Below are positions 1 through 8,164 of a DNA stretch of 64,000 nt, piece after piece. Within the stretch, counting starts at the first letter, position 1, and the number at the start of each line of letters is the position of its first letter. The stretch covers positions 992,001-1,056,000 of the forward strand of contig NZ_JAANTH010000002.1 of assembly GCF_011734195.1 (NCBI RefSeq), given 5' to 3'. A program made the position numbers and the translations under genes. This DNA comes from Halobacterium sp. R2-5 (GTDB lineage: Archaea > Halobacteriota > Halobacteria > Halobacteriales > Halobacteriaceae). The notes beneath the pieces are model-generated. The model was not told the DNA's origin. It searched no databases and saw only the letters and a list, made by a program, of their open reading frames with translations.

Positions 1-171
1 GTGTTCTCTCTTCACGTCGTCGTAGTGCGGGCCGTGCTCTATCGTCCGTGGATCGACCACGCACAACGCGTGTACAGTGGCGCCGTAGCGCGCCCCCAGG
101 TCTTCGGCGTAGCCGACGGCCGTTTCGGCACAGTCGCTGCCGTCGGTCGGAACGAGGATGTTGTCGAACAT
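1..171 (-). CDS. Universal stress protein UspA, N-terminal part (cut by window edge)
   Basis: Reading the minus strand from the ATG at 171 gives 57 codons that open with MFDNILVPTDGSD, the classic first beta-strand and nucleotide-contacting Asp of the UspA fold, followed by CAETAVGYAEDLG (helix 1) and ATVHALCVVD (strand 2). The rest of the gene lies outside the window. UspA proteins are small cytoplasmic ATP- or AMP-binding proteins linked to stress responses; the C-terminal GxxG(9x)G motif cannot be checked here. It is divergent from the tandem UspA gene at 376 across about 200 bp that holds a perfect palindrome (253-264). Confidence 0.85.
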   Translation of the reverse strand, partial: MFDNILVPTDGSDCAETAVGYAEDLGARYGATVHALCVVDPRTIEHGPHYDDVKREH

Positions 172-252
172 CGCAGCTGGCCTACAATTCGGCCGCGACC
201 CACATCAAGGGGTGGTACGCATCCCCCTCCAACTGAGCGTGTGGCAACTGTA

Positions 253-264
253 TCGAACGTTCGA
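253..264. promoter_or_regulatory. 12-bp perfect palindrome between divergent UspA genes
   Basis: TCGAACGTTCGA is a perfect inverted repeat in the non-coding space between two divergently transcribed UspA genes (starts at 171 and 376). A shared operator is plausible but purely inferred. No clear TATA box was recognised for either gene. The remainder of 172-375 holds nothing I recognise. Confidence 0.35.
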
Positions 265-375
265 ATCACGCCTCGAAGCCGAAACCGGAACAGCCCACCC
301 TACAGCCACCAGAACGTCGCGCCGACCGGAGCGTCCCGGAAAACGTGAAGAGAGTGGGCGTCGAATCTCGAGAGC

Positions 376-1272
376 ATGTACGACCGGATCGTGGTCCCCG
401 TCGATGGAAGTGACGAGGCCAGGCACGCAGCGAGGCGTGGTCTCGAACTCGCCCGAGTCTTCGACGCGACTGTCCACGTGCTTCACGTGGTCGAACGGAA
501 AGCGCTGCGGCTGACAGAAACCGCCAGTGAGAAAACACGACTCGGAGAGCGGGGCGAGGAGCTCCTGAGCGAAATCGCGGACCTCGCAGCGGAGTTCGAC
601 CGCCCCGTGACCACGCATCTGACTGACGGCAAGCCCGGGGTCGAAATTAGTGAGTTTGCGGACGAACAGAACGCCGACCTGATCGTCGTTGGGCGACAGG
701 GCTTGACCGGACTCGGGAAGCGACTCCTGGGTGGCGTCACCGAACACGTCCTCCACCGGAGTGACGTCCCCGTGTTCGTCGTCCCCCGTGAGAACCACGA
801 GTCCGAGAAGCGCGCGGGCTACTCCCGGGTACTCGTCCCGACGGATGGAAGTGAGAGCGCCGAGGCGGCTACCCCGCACGGCGTGGCGATCGCACGTCAC
901 TTCGACTCGACGATTCACGTCCTCAACGTCATAGACCTACAGGCTGCGGGAGGCGCGTTTAACGCGGGCGGCCTAGACAAAGCGTTCATCGAACGGCTGG
1001 AGACGAGGGGGCGAGACGCTGTCGGCAGGGTCGCCGACGAGATCAGCAGAACTGCCACGGACGTCGAGGTACAGACCGCCGTCGAACGGACCACGTCGTA
1101 CAAGGGCGCCGCTGCGGGCGTTCAGGACTACGTGAAGAACGACGAGATCGACGTCGTCGTGATGAGTTCCCACGGCCGGTCCAACCTCGAACGCCAGCTC
1201 ATCGGAAGCGTCGCTTCGACCGTTCTTCGGACAGTCGATGTCCCGGTGTTGGTCGTCAAGCGGCCTTCGTGA
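376..1272 (+). CDS. Tandem-domain universal stress protein (UspA-UspA)
   Basis: The 298-residue protein contains two UspA domains in one chain. Domain 1 (about residues 1-140) starts MYDRIVVPVDGS and ends with GRQGLTGLGKRLLGG, a complete GxxG(9x)G ATP-binding motif. Domain 2 (about 150-298) starts YSRVLVPTDGSES and ends with SSHGRSNLERQLIGS, where the first Gly of the motif is Ser, so nucleotide binding in this half may be weaker. UspA domains usually dimerise; here the dimer is fused. The ATG at 376 is chosen because MYDRIVVPVDGS is the canonical N-terminus. It sits in a run of UspA genes (1-171, 376, 1345). Partner or signal cannot be told from sequence. Confidence 0.93.
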   Translation: MYDRIVVPVDGSDEARHAARRGLELARVFDATVHVLHVVERKALRLTETASEKTRLGERGEELLSEIADLAAEFDRPVTTHLTDGKPGVEISEFADEQNADLIVVGRQGLTGLGKRLLGGVTEHVLHRSDVPVFVVPRENHESEKRAGYSRVLVPTDGSESAEAATPHGVAIARHFDSTIHVLNVIDLQAAGGAFNAGGLDKAFIERLETRGRDAVGRVADEISRTATDVEVQTAVERTTSYKGAAAGVQDYVKNDEIDVVVMSSHGRSNLERQLIGSVASTVLRTVDVPVLVVKRPS

Positions 1273-1344
1273 CGTTGGCAATCCGGCCGTGGAACCGATC
1301 GTGTACCCTCCGGAGTCTTTGCTCTGGCCCCTGTAGTGACCGCT

Positions 1345-1776
1345 ATGTACGACCACATCCTCGTTGCGACCGACGGAAGCGCCACTGCACAGCGAGCGTC
1401 GGCCCACGCGGTCGAGTTAGCCGGGCAAGCCGGAGCGGACCTCCACGCCGTGTACGTCATCGAGACGAGAACGGGCTACGACAACGCGATCGTCGATCCC
1501 GAAGTCGTCCGTCAAAACTTCCAAGAGGAAGGCGAAGCGGCTCTGGCCGCTATCGAAGACCAGGCCGGTCCGGCCCTCGCCGTGACGACCGCGATTCGAG
1601 AAGGCGTCCCCCACGAGGAGGTCCTCGCGCACGTCGACGAGAACGACGTCGGGCTCGTGGTCGTGGGGTCGAAAGGGCGTTCGGCATTCAAGACCCGGTT
1701 GCTCGGCAGCACGGCGGAAGCGGTCTTACACTCGGCCCGTGTGCCGGTCTTAGTGGTCAACGACAACGTCCCCTAG
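1345..1776 (+). CDS. Universal stress protein UspA
   Basis: A single-domain UspA of 143 residues. It begins MYDHILVATDGS, the canonical first strand, and carries GSKGRSAFKTRLLGS near the C-terminus, a full GxxG(9x)G(S/T) ATP-binding signature. A GTG three codons upstream (1336) is in frame, but the ATG at 1345 matches the family N-terminus. It lies 72 bp downstream of the tandem UspA gene in the same direction and may be co-transcribed with it. Family role: cytoplasmic stress-related nucleotide-binding protein; the specific function is unknown. Confidence 0.92.
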   Translation: MYDHILVATDGSATAQRASAHAVELAGQAGADLHAVYVIETRTGYDNAIVDPEVVRQNFQEEGEAALAAIEDQAGPALAVTTAIREGVPHEEVLAHVDENDVGLVVVGSKGRSAFKTRLLGSTAEAVLHSARVPVLVVNDNVP

Positions 1777-1797
1777 ACGCTCCGCGACCGGCCGACC

Positions 1798-2040
1798 TCA
1801 CTCCGTCCATCGGACCTCGTACTCGAGTTCGTAGCGTTGCTCACCGGTCTCCGAATCCGTGAGCCGCTCGAGTTCGACCTCGAACTGGGGTTCCTCCGGG
1901 ACAGTAACGGTTTGCTCTCCGGTGTCACTCACTAACTCGACAGGCCCCGATTCGATTTGATCCGCGGCGTCGCGTAACGCCTCGGCGATCCCCGTTCTCG
2001 TGGCCGATTTCTCCGTTTTGAAGAGCACTTCTTCTGGCAT
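1798..2040 (-). CDS. amphi-Trp domain-containing small protein
   Basis: An 80-residue acidic protein opening MPEEVLFKTEKSATRTGIAEALRD and ending YELEYEVRWTE. The pattern (EVLFK.E.., an alpha-helical AEALRDAADQIESG stretch, VTVPEEPQFEVELE strands and a final Trp in an acidic amphipathic strand) matches the haloarchaeal amphi-Trp domain family, whose members are this size and have no known biochemical role. It is convergent with the UspA gene at 1345, ending 21 bp from it. The assignment rests on recognition of the whole pattern; the function is unknown. Confidence 0.75.
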   Translation of the reverse strand: MPEEVLFKTEKSATRTGIAEALRDAADQIESGPVELVSDTGEQTVTVPEEPQFEVELERLTDSETGEQRYELEYEVRWTE

Positions 2041-2185
2041 CAGTGCTCAGTACGTCGTCGACCCCGATATAGCCGGAGGGGGGTTCGGGGTGGGCGCTCC
2101 CGTCTCGATTCGATGCGCTCTCCCGGGCGCACCGACGTGCGGCCCTTCCGAGTTGCGGAACCTCGCGTTCGCGTACCACGGCCGC

Positions 2186-2617
2186 CTACTCGATGGTTTT
2201 TCGACCGATAACGGCCTCCATCGCGAGATCGTATACGGAGAAATCGACGCTCTCGATGGCTTCGTCGAACACGCGAAACGGCGGAAACCAGTCGTTGAGC
2301 GTGGCCTCGTCGACGTCCCCCTCCCACTCCCGGACTCGCCCACGAACGTGAATGCTCCACGACTCGTTCGTCGACGCCTCGTAACACACGAACGTGGCAG
2401 TCTCCGTCGATTCGAGGAACCGCCCCTTCTCGCTCTCATCGTCGTGCTCGCTCACTCGGAGCAGGAACCGCTCGCCGTCGTAGTGATAGCTCAGCGGAAC
2501 CGCGTACGCATCGTTGTCGCTCGCTAACCCCAGCACACCGTGTTCGCCCGCCCGCAGGTGGTCGTCGACTTCCGGCTCGGTCATGCCGCTGGTGTATACG
2601 TACTCGACGTGCTCCAT
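2186..2617 (-). CDS. Pyridoxamine 5'-phosphate oxidase-like FMN-binding split-barrel protein
   Basis: A 143-residue protein starting MEHVEYVYTSGMTEPEVDD. The central AYAVPLSYHYDGERFLLRVS is the hallmark strand pair of PNPOx-like split barrels that bind FMN or F420 (haloarchaeal relatives of nitroimidazole-resistance proteins), followed by TATFVCYEAST..SWSIHVRGRVREWEG, the second barrel half. The substrate is unknown; such proteins are usually soluble dimers. The ATG at 2617 is used; a GTG four codons upstream is possible. The neighbours are unrelated stress proteins. Confidence 0.8.
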   Translation of the reverse strand: MEHVEYVYTSGMTEPEVDDHLRAGEHGVLGLASDNDAYAVPLSYHYDGERFLLRVSEHDDESEKGRFLESTETATFVCYEASTNESWSIHVRGRVREWEGDVDEATLNDWFPPFRVFDEAIESVDFSVYDLAMEAVIGRKTIE

Positions 2618-2827
2618 AGAGAACGACACGTGACGGAAACCCAAATAGGCTCCTCGGCGACGAGGTCCGATCGACCGGCTTCCCGCCCGACACCTCGAAC
2701 GCCGGCACGTTTCGACCCGGGTCGCACCTGCTACTATCGCCTTCACGCGACCGAACGCACAGCCGCGTGCTGCGACCCCCGGAGACTGTAGGATGATTTA
2801 TAAGACGCTCGCCGGAATAGCGACGCC

Positions 2828-3184
2828 ATGAACGCGAGACCCGCGGCAGCAGCGCTCGGCGCTGGCATCACGGCCTTCCTCATCGTCGCCGTCGCCGTTA
2901 TCGAACTGTTGCCCGTCGAGTTCTCGGCACTCGTCGGCCTCCCGGTCGGCCTGCTCGCCGGAGGCGCGATCTTCGCGGTCGTCGCCAGCAGATACGGCGC
3001 CCTCACCACGAAGTCCCGATACGCGGTGGACGCGGCGGCAGCGTTCGGACTCGCCGTCGCCGTCACTCTGGCGGTCAGTTACGTGAACCTCGCCGGCCTC
3101 CGCTCCGACCTCTCAGTCGAGGTGACCGTCGTCGTCGGTGTGCTCGCAGCGATCCTGTCTGTGCTGGTCAACTGGCGAACGTAG
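2828..3184 (+). CDS. Small four-helix membrane protein, function unknown
   Basis: A 118-residue, almost wholly hydrophobic protein with four predicted transmembrane helices at about residues 7-30, 33-54, 64-88 and 95-116, joined by short loops (SRYGALTTKSR between helices 2 and 3). No catalytic motif is visible. A TATA-like GATTTATAAG at 2794-2803 lies 25-34 nt before the ATG, fitting a leaderless transcript and supporting this start. I do not recognise the family beyond a haloarchaeal conserved membrane protein. Confidence 0.7.
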   Translation: MNARPAAAALGAGITAFLIVAVAVIELLPVEFSALVGLPVGLLAGGAIFAVVASRYGALTTKSRYAVDAAAAFGLAVAVTLAVSYVNLAGLRSDLSVEVTVVVGVLAAILSVLVNWRT

Positions 3185-3436
3185 TGCCACGACGACCCAG
3201 GCCGCCCCCTCGTCCCGAATCTCTATCCACCCTCGGCTATCACGAACGTATGTTCGTGCGGTTCCACGACACTGAGGCGACATCGGCACGGGCGGTGGTG
3301 AGCTGACGTGGCAGCGACTCGTTCGACGGTTTCCTCGTTGTGGCTGTCGTGGTGACCGCACTGGTCGTCTCCGTCCCGATTCCAGGGCTGTCCACGGCGG
3401 GGTCGTTCGCGCTCGCTACCACGGCGTTCGCCGCGA
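3185..3436. other. Intergenic stretch with a decayed membrane-protein-like reading frame
   Basis: No intact gene is supported here. From about 3310 to 3436 one plus-strand frame encodes a hydrophobic stretch (SFDGFLVVAVVVTALVVSVP then TTAFAAIIPP) that looks like membrane-protein coding sequence. It has no suitable start, is preceded by a stop at 3304, and runs on into the antisense of the next gene. It may be a remnant of a former gene. Confidence 0.3.
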
Positions 3437-4333
3437 TTATCCCTCCGGCGGGAGGCCGGCGGATTCGCGGCCCGGCGGCTCGCGGTTCGCCAGCCGCTGC
3501 GGTCCGTAGACGACGACGAGGAGGAGCGCGATCAGCACGAGCGGTACGGCACCGGTGAGTTCGGCGAGGAGGTTCAGCCACGGGTCGGGGACGCCGTTCG
3601 GGACGAGCGCGTCCGGGTCAGCGGGGTGGTAGATACCCATCGCGTTGATGCCGGCGTGGAAGACGGCGACGGCGAGGACGCTCCCGCCGGTGCTGTTGTA
3701 CATCCACGTCCAGAGGACCGACCCGGCGAGAATCGAGACCATCCAGAGGAGCTGCTGGGAGAGCGGCCATCCGCCGTGGGTCGTCGTGGCGTTGAGGAAC
3801 AGCGGGAGGTGCCAGCCGGCCCACGTGACCCCGACGAGGAGGCTGGCGGCGAGCGCGCTGTACCGTTCCTGGAGCACGGGGAGCATGAATCCGCGCCAGC
3901 CGAGGTCTTCCTGTCCGCCGCCCCAGACGGTCCCCCACGCTATCGCGAACAGGTAGATGAACGGCGACTCCATCGAGGAGAAGTCGACCGGCCCGCCGGC
4001 GAGCACGAACAGGACGACGACGAGGGCGAGCACGGCGAACGGCAGCAGAATCGCGACGGCCCACCACTTCGCGCCGATCCGCCACTTGAACATCTGTGAG
4101 ACCCACGTTCGGAGGCTACCGCCGCTCGCCCAGACGACGACTGCCGCACCGGCTGGCGGGCCGAACCCGCCGAATCCGATGAGGATGGAGTGCGTCCACG
4201 ACGCTTCCATCCCGGAGTATGCGAGACCGCCCTGGATGACCCACGTGAACGAATAGGCGATGGCGACGAACGCGGCCACCCGGTGGCGGTCGATCCACGC
4301 GCGGGCACCAGCGTCTCGGGTCGATTCCGTCAT
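3437..4333 (-). CDS. CPBP-family intramembrane glutamic endopeptidase
   Basis: A 298-residue polytopic membrane protein of the CPBP (Abi/CAAX-processing) family, which includes Rce1-like proteases and bacteriocin-immunity proteins. The three signature motifs are visible in order: QEDLGWRGFMLP (family EExxxR, here with Asp as second acidic residue), VTWAGWHLPLF (FxxxH-type motif) and HAGINAMG (HxxxN). Hydrophobic segments of about 20 residues surround each. The ATG at 4333 (MTESTRDAGARAW) is preferred, since upstream in-frame sequence is Arg-rich and non-hydrophobic. The substrate is unknown. It is divergent from the metal ATPase at 4648. Confidence 0.85.
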   Translation of the reverse strand: MTESTRDAGARAWIDRHRVAAFVAIAYSFTWVIQGGLAYSGMEASWTHSILIGFGGFGPPAGAAVVVWASGGSLRTWVSQMFKWRIGAKWWAVAILLPFAVLALVVVLFVLAGGPVDFSSMESPFIYLFAIAWGTVWGGGQEDLGWRGFMLPVLQERYSALAASLLVGVTWAGWHLPLFLNATTTHGGWPLSQQLLWMVSILAGSVLWTWMYNSTGGSVLAVAVFHAGINAMGIYHPADPDALVPNGVPDPWLNLLAELTGAVPLVLIALLLVVVYGPQRLANREPPGRESAGLPPEG

Positions 4334-4449
4334 CGGTGGTCCGTGGGCTTCGGTTCGTGCACGTTCCGCCCGGCGGTGTGAGTGGTCACACTCTGAGTCC
4401 GCCCACCGCGCTGAAAAAGTTTGTGTGAAGGATGACATATTGTCGGGGC

Positions 4450-4589
4450 CGTGGACGCCTGCAGGCCGTCGTCGACGGTCACGTGCAGCGACTCTCCCTC
4501 GTCTCGACTGCGACGTGGGCCTCGAACGGGTCGCGCTCTACGGCGGTGCACTCCCAGCTCCAACCGGTCGCTGGGTTGAGTCGATTCAC
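4450..4589 (-). pseudogene. Small acidic protein broken by a one-base frameshift
   Basis: On the minus strand, the frame starting at GTG 4589 reads NPATGWSWECTAVERDP, FEAHVAVE and then goes off into RESRCT and a stop. Shifting by one base at about 4503-4506 restores an acidic haloarchaeal-looking continuation, DEGESLHVTVDDGLQAS. The two halves join smoothly if one base is missing, suggesting a frameshifted gene or a sequencing error. It lies antisense to the leader of the metal ATPase. I do not recognise the family, and the real start is unclear. Confidence 0.35.
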
Positions 4590-4647
4590 CCGGGATTTAT
4601 CTCCGCGACGCCCGCCAGTAGACGTACCGCGTTCGACCGTGTCGAAG

Positions 4648-6819
4648 ATGATCTCGGACGAAACCCCGCCGTCGACCTGCACGCTCGCCATCGAGTCGCG
4701 CGGCGGCCGGAGCGAATCCGGCGCCCGCGCTCTCGAGCGGGCGCTACAGCGGACAGCCGGGGTCAGCGACGTCGACGCCTCGTTCCGCTCCGGCCAGGTC
4801 CGGATCACGTTCGACGGCGACGTCACGTCCGAAGCTGAACTCGCCCGAGCGGTCGAAAACCACGGTGTCTCACTGCGAGACGACACGGATGCCGGTGGCA
4901 GCCGAACGCAGTCAGACCTCCGCCGCGAATCGGTGTTCGTCGCGCTGACGTTCGCTGGAATGATCGGCGGGCTGGTCGCAGGGTGGCTCGACGTCCCGAG
5001 CGTCGTCTCACAGCTCAGCTACGTCGTCGCGTACGCTTTCGGCGGCTGGTACGGACTCAAGGGCGCTGTCGAGACGCTCCGGCACCGGGCGGTCGACATC
5101 GACCTATTGATGATCGTCGCCGCGCTCGGCGCGTTCTCGATCGGCGCACCGTTCGAGGGCGCGATGCTGTTGTTCCTGTTCTCGCTGTCGAACGTCCTCC
5201 AGCACTACGCCATCGGGCGGTCGCGGCGGGCGATCAAGTCGCTCGTGGAGATGCGACCCGACACTGCACGGGTGCTCCGCGACGGGGAGGCCGTCACCGT
5301 CCCCATCGACGACGTCGCAGTCGACGACGTGTTCGTCGTTCGGCCCGGCGACCGCATCCCGCTCGACGGCACCGTCGAATCCGGCGAGAGCACGGTGGAC
5401 GAGGCCGCTCTCACGGGCGAGTCGATGCCCGTCCCGAAACAGCCCGGTGACGAGGTCTTCGGCGGGACGATCAACGAGAGCGGCAGTCTCGAAATCCGAG
5501 TGACGCGGCAGGCCCACGAGTCGGCGATCACCCGGCTCATCCACATGGTCGAGGAGGCGCAGAGCGAGAAAGCACCGACACAGCGACTCATCGACCGGCT
5601 CGAGCAACCGTACGTGCTCGGTGTGTTCGCGCTCACCACCGCGGCCATCGCAGTTCCGCTCGCTCTCGGCGCCGAGTTCACGAGCACGTTCTACCGGGCG
5701 ATGACGCTCATGGTCGCGGCCTCGCCGTGTGCCGTCATCATCTCCACGCCGGCGGCTGTCCTCTCGGCAATCGCGTCGGGTGGGCGGCAGGGCGTTCTCT
5801 TCAAGGGCGGCGAACACGTCGAAGCGGCGGCGACCATCGACGCCGTCGCCTTCGACAAGACGGGGACGCTCACCGAAGGCAACACGCAACTGACTGACGT
5901 ACTTGTCCGGGACAGTCCGGGGAGCGACTCGCTCGACGAAGCGCAGCTGCTCTCGCTGACTGCGGCCGTCCAGTCGCGGTCGGAACACCACTTGGCCGAG
6001 GCGACTGTGGACGCGGCCGCCGAACGAGGAGTCGACGTTCCCGAAGCAACTGGGTTCCAGGCGGCCGCCGGCAAGGGCGTACGGGCGGCCGTCCGGGACG
6101 ACGTCGTTCACATCGGGAACCGCAGTTACCTCGAGACGGTCCTCGGGGACGCGTCGGTCGACGGGCTAGATGTCGGGCTGGACACGATGGCGGACTTGGA
6201 GAACGAGGGGAAGACGAGCGTGGTCGTCGTCCGGGAGACTGACGACCGGGTCCGAGTCCTCGGCTGGCTCGCGTTCACGGACACCGTCCGCCCCGGAGCC
6301 GCGGACATGGTCGAGCGGCTCCGAGCGTTGGGCGTCGACCACGTCGTCATGCTGACCGGGGACAACGAGCGCGTCGCCAACCGTGTCGCTGACGAGGTCG
6401 GCATCGACGAGGTGCAGGCCGCACTCCTGCCGGAGGAGAAAGTCGACAGCGTCGAGGAGCTGGTGTCTCGCTACGAGAACGTCGCGATGGTCGGCGACGG
6501 CGTCAACGACGCGCCGGCACTGGCGACCGCGACACTCGGCATCGCAATGGGCGGCGCCGGGACCGACGTCGCGCTCGAAACGGCCGACGTCGTCCTGATG
6601 GGCGACGACATCAGCAAGATCCCCTACGTCCTCGGTCTCGGCCGCAAGACACGCCGGACGCTCACGGTCAACCTCGCGATCGCCTTCGGCGCAATCGCGC
6701 TCATGGTCGGCACGATTCTCCTTCGAGGCATCCCGTTACCCCTCGCCGTGGTCGGACACGAAGGTTCGACGGTGCTCGTCTCGCTGAACGGACTGCGACT
6801 GCTCGGATTCCGCGAGTAG
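4648..6819 (+). CDS. Heavy-metal-translocating P-type ATPase, P1B-4-like (Co/Zn/Fe class)
   Basis: A 723-residue membrane pump that exports a transition metal at the expense of ATP. Order: an HMA-like ferredoxin-fold domain at about residues 8-80 with no CxxC metal pair; transmembrane helices; the A-domain TGES loop; the ion-binding SPC motif at 359-361; the phosphorylation site DKTGT with Asp403; the GDGVNDAP hinge; and a final-helix HEGST starting at His704. SPC plus HEGxT is the signature of the P1B-4 subgroup (CoaT/CtpD-like: cobalt, zinc or ferrous iron), not the CPC copper pumps. The start at ATG 4648 gives the family N-terminus; a GTG at 4639 is also in frame. Divergent from the CPBP gene. 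Confidence 0.9.
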   Translation: MISDETPPSTCTLAIESRGGRSESGARALERALQRTAGVSDVDASFRSGQVRITFDGDVTSEAELARAVENHGVSLRDDTDAGGSRTQSDLRRESVFVALTFAGMIGGLVAGWLDVPSVVSQLSYVVAYAFGGWYGLKGAVETLRHRAVDIDLLMIVAALGAFSIGAPFEGAMLLFLFSLSNVLQHYAIGRSRRAIKSLVEMRPDTARVLRDGEAVTVPIDDVAVDDVFVVRPGDRIPLDGTVESGESTVDEAALTGESMPVPKQPGDEVFGGTINESGSLEIRVTRQAHESAITRLIHMVEEAQSEKAPTQRLIDRLEQPYVLGVFALTTAAIAVPLALGAEFTSTFYRAMTLMVAASPCAVIISTPAAVLSAIASGGRQGVLFKGGEHVEAAATIDAVAFDKTGTLTEGNTQLTDVLVRDSPGSDSLDEAQLLSLTAAVQSRSEHHLAEATVDAAAERGVDVPEATGFQAAAGKGVRAAVRDDVVHIGNRSYLETVLGDASVDGLDVGLDTMADLENEGKTSVVVVRETDDRVRVLGWLAFTDTVRPGAADMVERLRALGVDHVVMLTGDNERVANRVADEVGIDEVQAALLPEEKVDSVEELVSRYENVAMVGDGVNDAPALATATLGIAMGGAGTDVALETADVVLMGDDISKIPYVLGLGRKTRRTLTVNLAIAFGAIALMVGTILLRGIPLPLAVVGHEGSTVLVSLNGLRLLGFRE

Positions 6820-6961
6820 GAGCGCTGTCGAGGCACGGGCCACGACCACTACGTCCACATCCCGGTTGCGGGACTCCCAGTGACACGGGAGGACACCGCG
6901 GGGAGGCGACGATTCATGACCGACAGTACGCCGCGTCGGAGGAAACGCGGCCGGAGAGCGG

Positions 6962-8050
6962 TCACCCGCTCGGGTCGAAGACCTCCGGGTTCTCCGGACC
7001 CTCGGCGGTGACGACCGCCAGCGCTCCCTTGCGTGCGACCCGCGAGAGCGCGTGGTCGACGAGCTTGAAGTCCCCGGGCACGGGGAACGACATCGTCGCG
7101 ACGCACGCGCTACCCGGGAGCACCGGCGTCGTCTGCACGTACCGGCCGGGTTCGCTCGCGAGCGCGCCCTGCGCCCAGACCTCGTCCCAGACGCTCCCGA
7201 TGGGGTGGAAGCTCGACAGCAGGTTCGGGCCGCCGACGCCGTAGAACACCCGCGCGGTCTCGCCCGTGCGGACGTTCATCTCGGCGTAGTTCTCCGGCGT
7301 GATGGCGTACTTCTCGCCGTTCATCAGCACGTACGTCGGGTCCTCGCGGGCCATCCACCCGAAGTCGAACTCGTGGTGGCCCTCCTGGCCGGTCGCGCCG
7401 TTCGTGTAGAGCTCGTGCTGGCCGAGGTAGAACTCGTGGTCGACTTCCGGGAGCCCCTCCTCGGGCTCGACGAGGATGAGACCGAACATCCCGCCGGAGA
7501 TGTGGTAGTCGACGTTCGCGACCGCGCAGTGGTAGATGAACGCGCCCGGGTACGTCACCTTGAACTGGAGGTGTTTCTCCTCGCCGGGGGCGACGTTCGT
7601 GTCCTCGGCGCCGCCGCCGGGCCCGCGGCACGCGTGGAAGTCGACGTTGTGCGTCATCGAGCTGTCCTCGTGGTTCCGGATCGTCAGGTCGACGGTGTCG
7701 CCGACGCGCGTGCGGACGAGCGGGCCGGGAATCTGCCCGTCGAAGGTCATGTACGTGAACGTGACGCCGGGCTCGACCTCCGCGACGACCTCGCGGGTCT
7801 CCAGTTCGACCTCGACGGTCGCGGGCTCGGACCGCGCGATCGGTCCCGGGATGTCGCGCGGGTCCGCGGCGACGCGGTCGACGTCGACGGCTCTGGCGTC
7901 GTCGAGGTCGGGGTCGTCCTGCTGGAGCGGCAGCGGCTCGGTCTGGACGTCGTCCGCCGTCAGCGTGCCGACCGTGCAGCCGGCCAGTGCCATCGTTCCG
8001 CCCACGCCGGCCGCCTGCAGTACGCGTCGCCGCGTCGTCGTGTATGTCAT
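6962..8050 (-). CDS. nirK: Copper-containing nitrite reductase (NO-forming)
   Basis: A 362-residue exported multicopper enzyme reducing nitrite to nitric oxide. The N-terminus TTRRRVLQAAGVGG..LAGC is a twin-arginine signal with a lipobox (Cys25). Copper ligands are all visible: type 1 His134, Cys175, His183 and Met188 (MTHNVDFH, IYHC, HISGGM); type 2 His139, His174 and His333 (VDHALS); catalytic Asp137 and His282 (FHPIG). Two cupredoxin domains of family-typical length are present. It is divergent from a halocyanin-like protein, the natural haloarchaeal blue-copper electron donor. No nitric oxide reductase lies next to it. Expression is probably oxygen- or nitrite-controlled, but no known operator could be assigned. 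Confidence 0.95.
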   Translation of the reverse strand: MTYTTTRRRVLQAAGVGGTMALAGCTVGTLTADDVQTEPLPLQQDDPDLDDARAVDVDRVAADPRDIPGPIARSEPATVEVELETREVVAEVEPGVTFTYMTFDGQIPGPLVRTRVGDTVDLTIRNHEDSSMTHNVDFHACRGPGGGAEDTNVAPGEEKHLQFKVTYPGAFIYHCAVANVDYHISGGMFGLILVEPEEGLPEVDHEFYLGQHELYTNGATGQEGHHEFDFGWMAREDPTYVLMNGEKYAITPENYAEMNVRTGETARVFYGVGGPNLLSSFHPIGSVWDEVWAQGALASEPGRYVQTTPVLPGSACVATMSFPVPGDFKLVDHALSRVARKGALAVVTAEGPENPEVFDPSG

Positions 8051-8105
8051 GAGTGGCTCCTCTACGTTCCCATAAGAGCACGTACGACATATAGACAGAA
8101 TACCC

Positions 8106-8122
8106 TTCTTGGCTTCTAAGAA
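8106..8122. promoter_or_regulatory. Inverted repeat in the nirK/halocyanin divergent promoter region
   Basis: TTCTT-N7-AAGAA sits midway in the 114-bp space between nirK (start 8050) and the halocyanin gene (start 8165). TATA-like elements flank it: GGCTATACT at 8134-8142 for the halocyanin gene (23-31 nt before its ATG) and, on the minus strand, CTTATGGG around 8068-8075 for nirK. A shared operator for co-regulation is plausible; the binding protein is unknown. Confidence 0.35.
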
Positions 8123-8164
8123 ACAACTTCGCAGGCTATACTACCCCATCACGAATGTGTGACT

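Noticed and set aside
3307-3436. Hydrophobic frame resembling a membrane protein
   Set aside because: No start codon after the upstream stop, and it runs into antisense of the CPBP gene; kept only as a note on possible decay.
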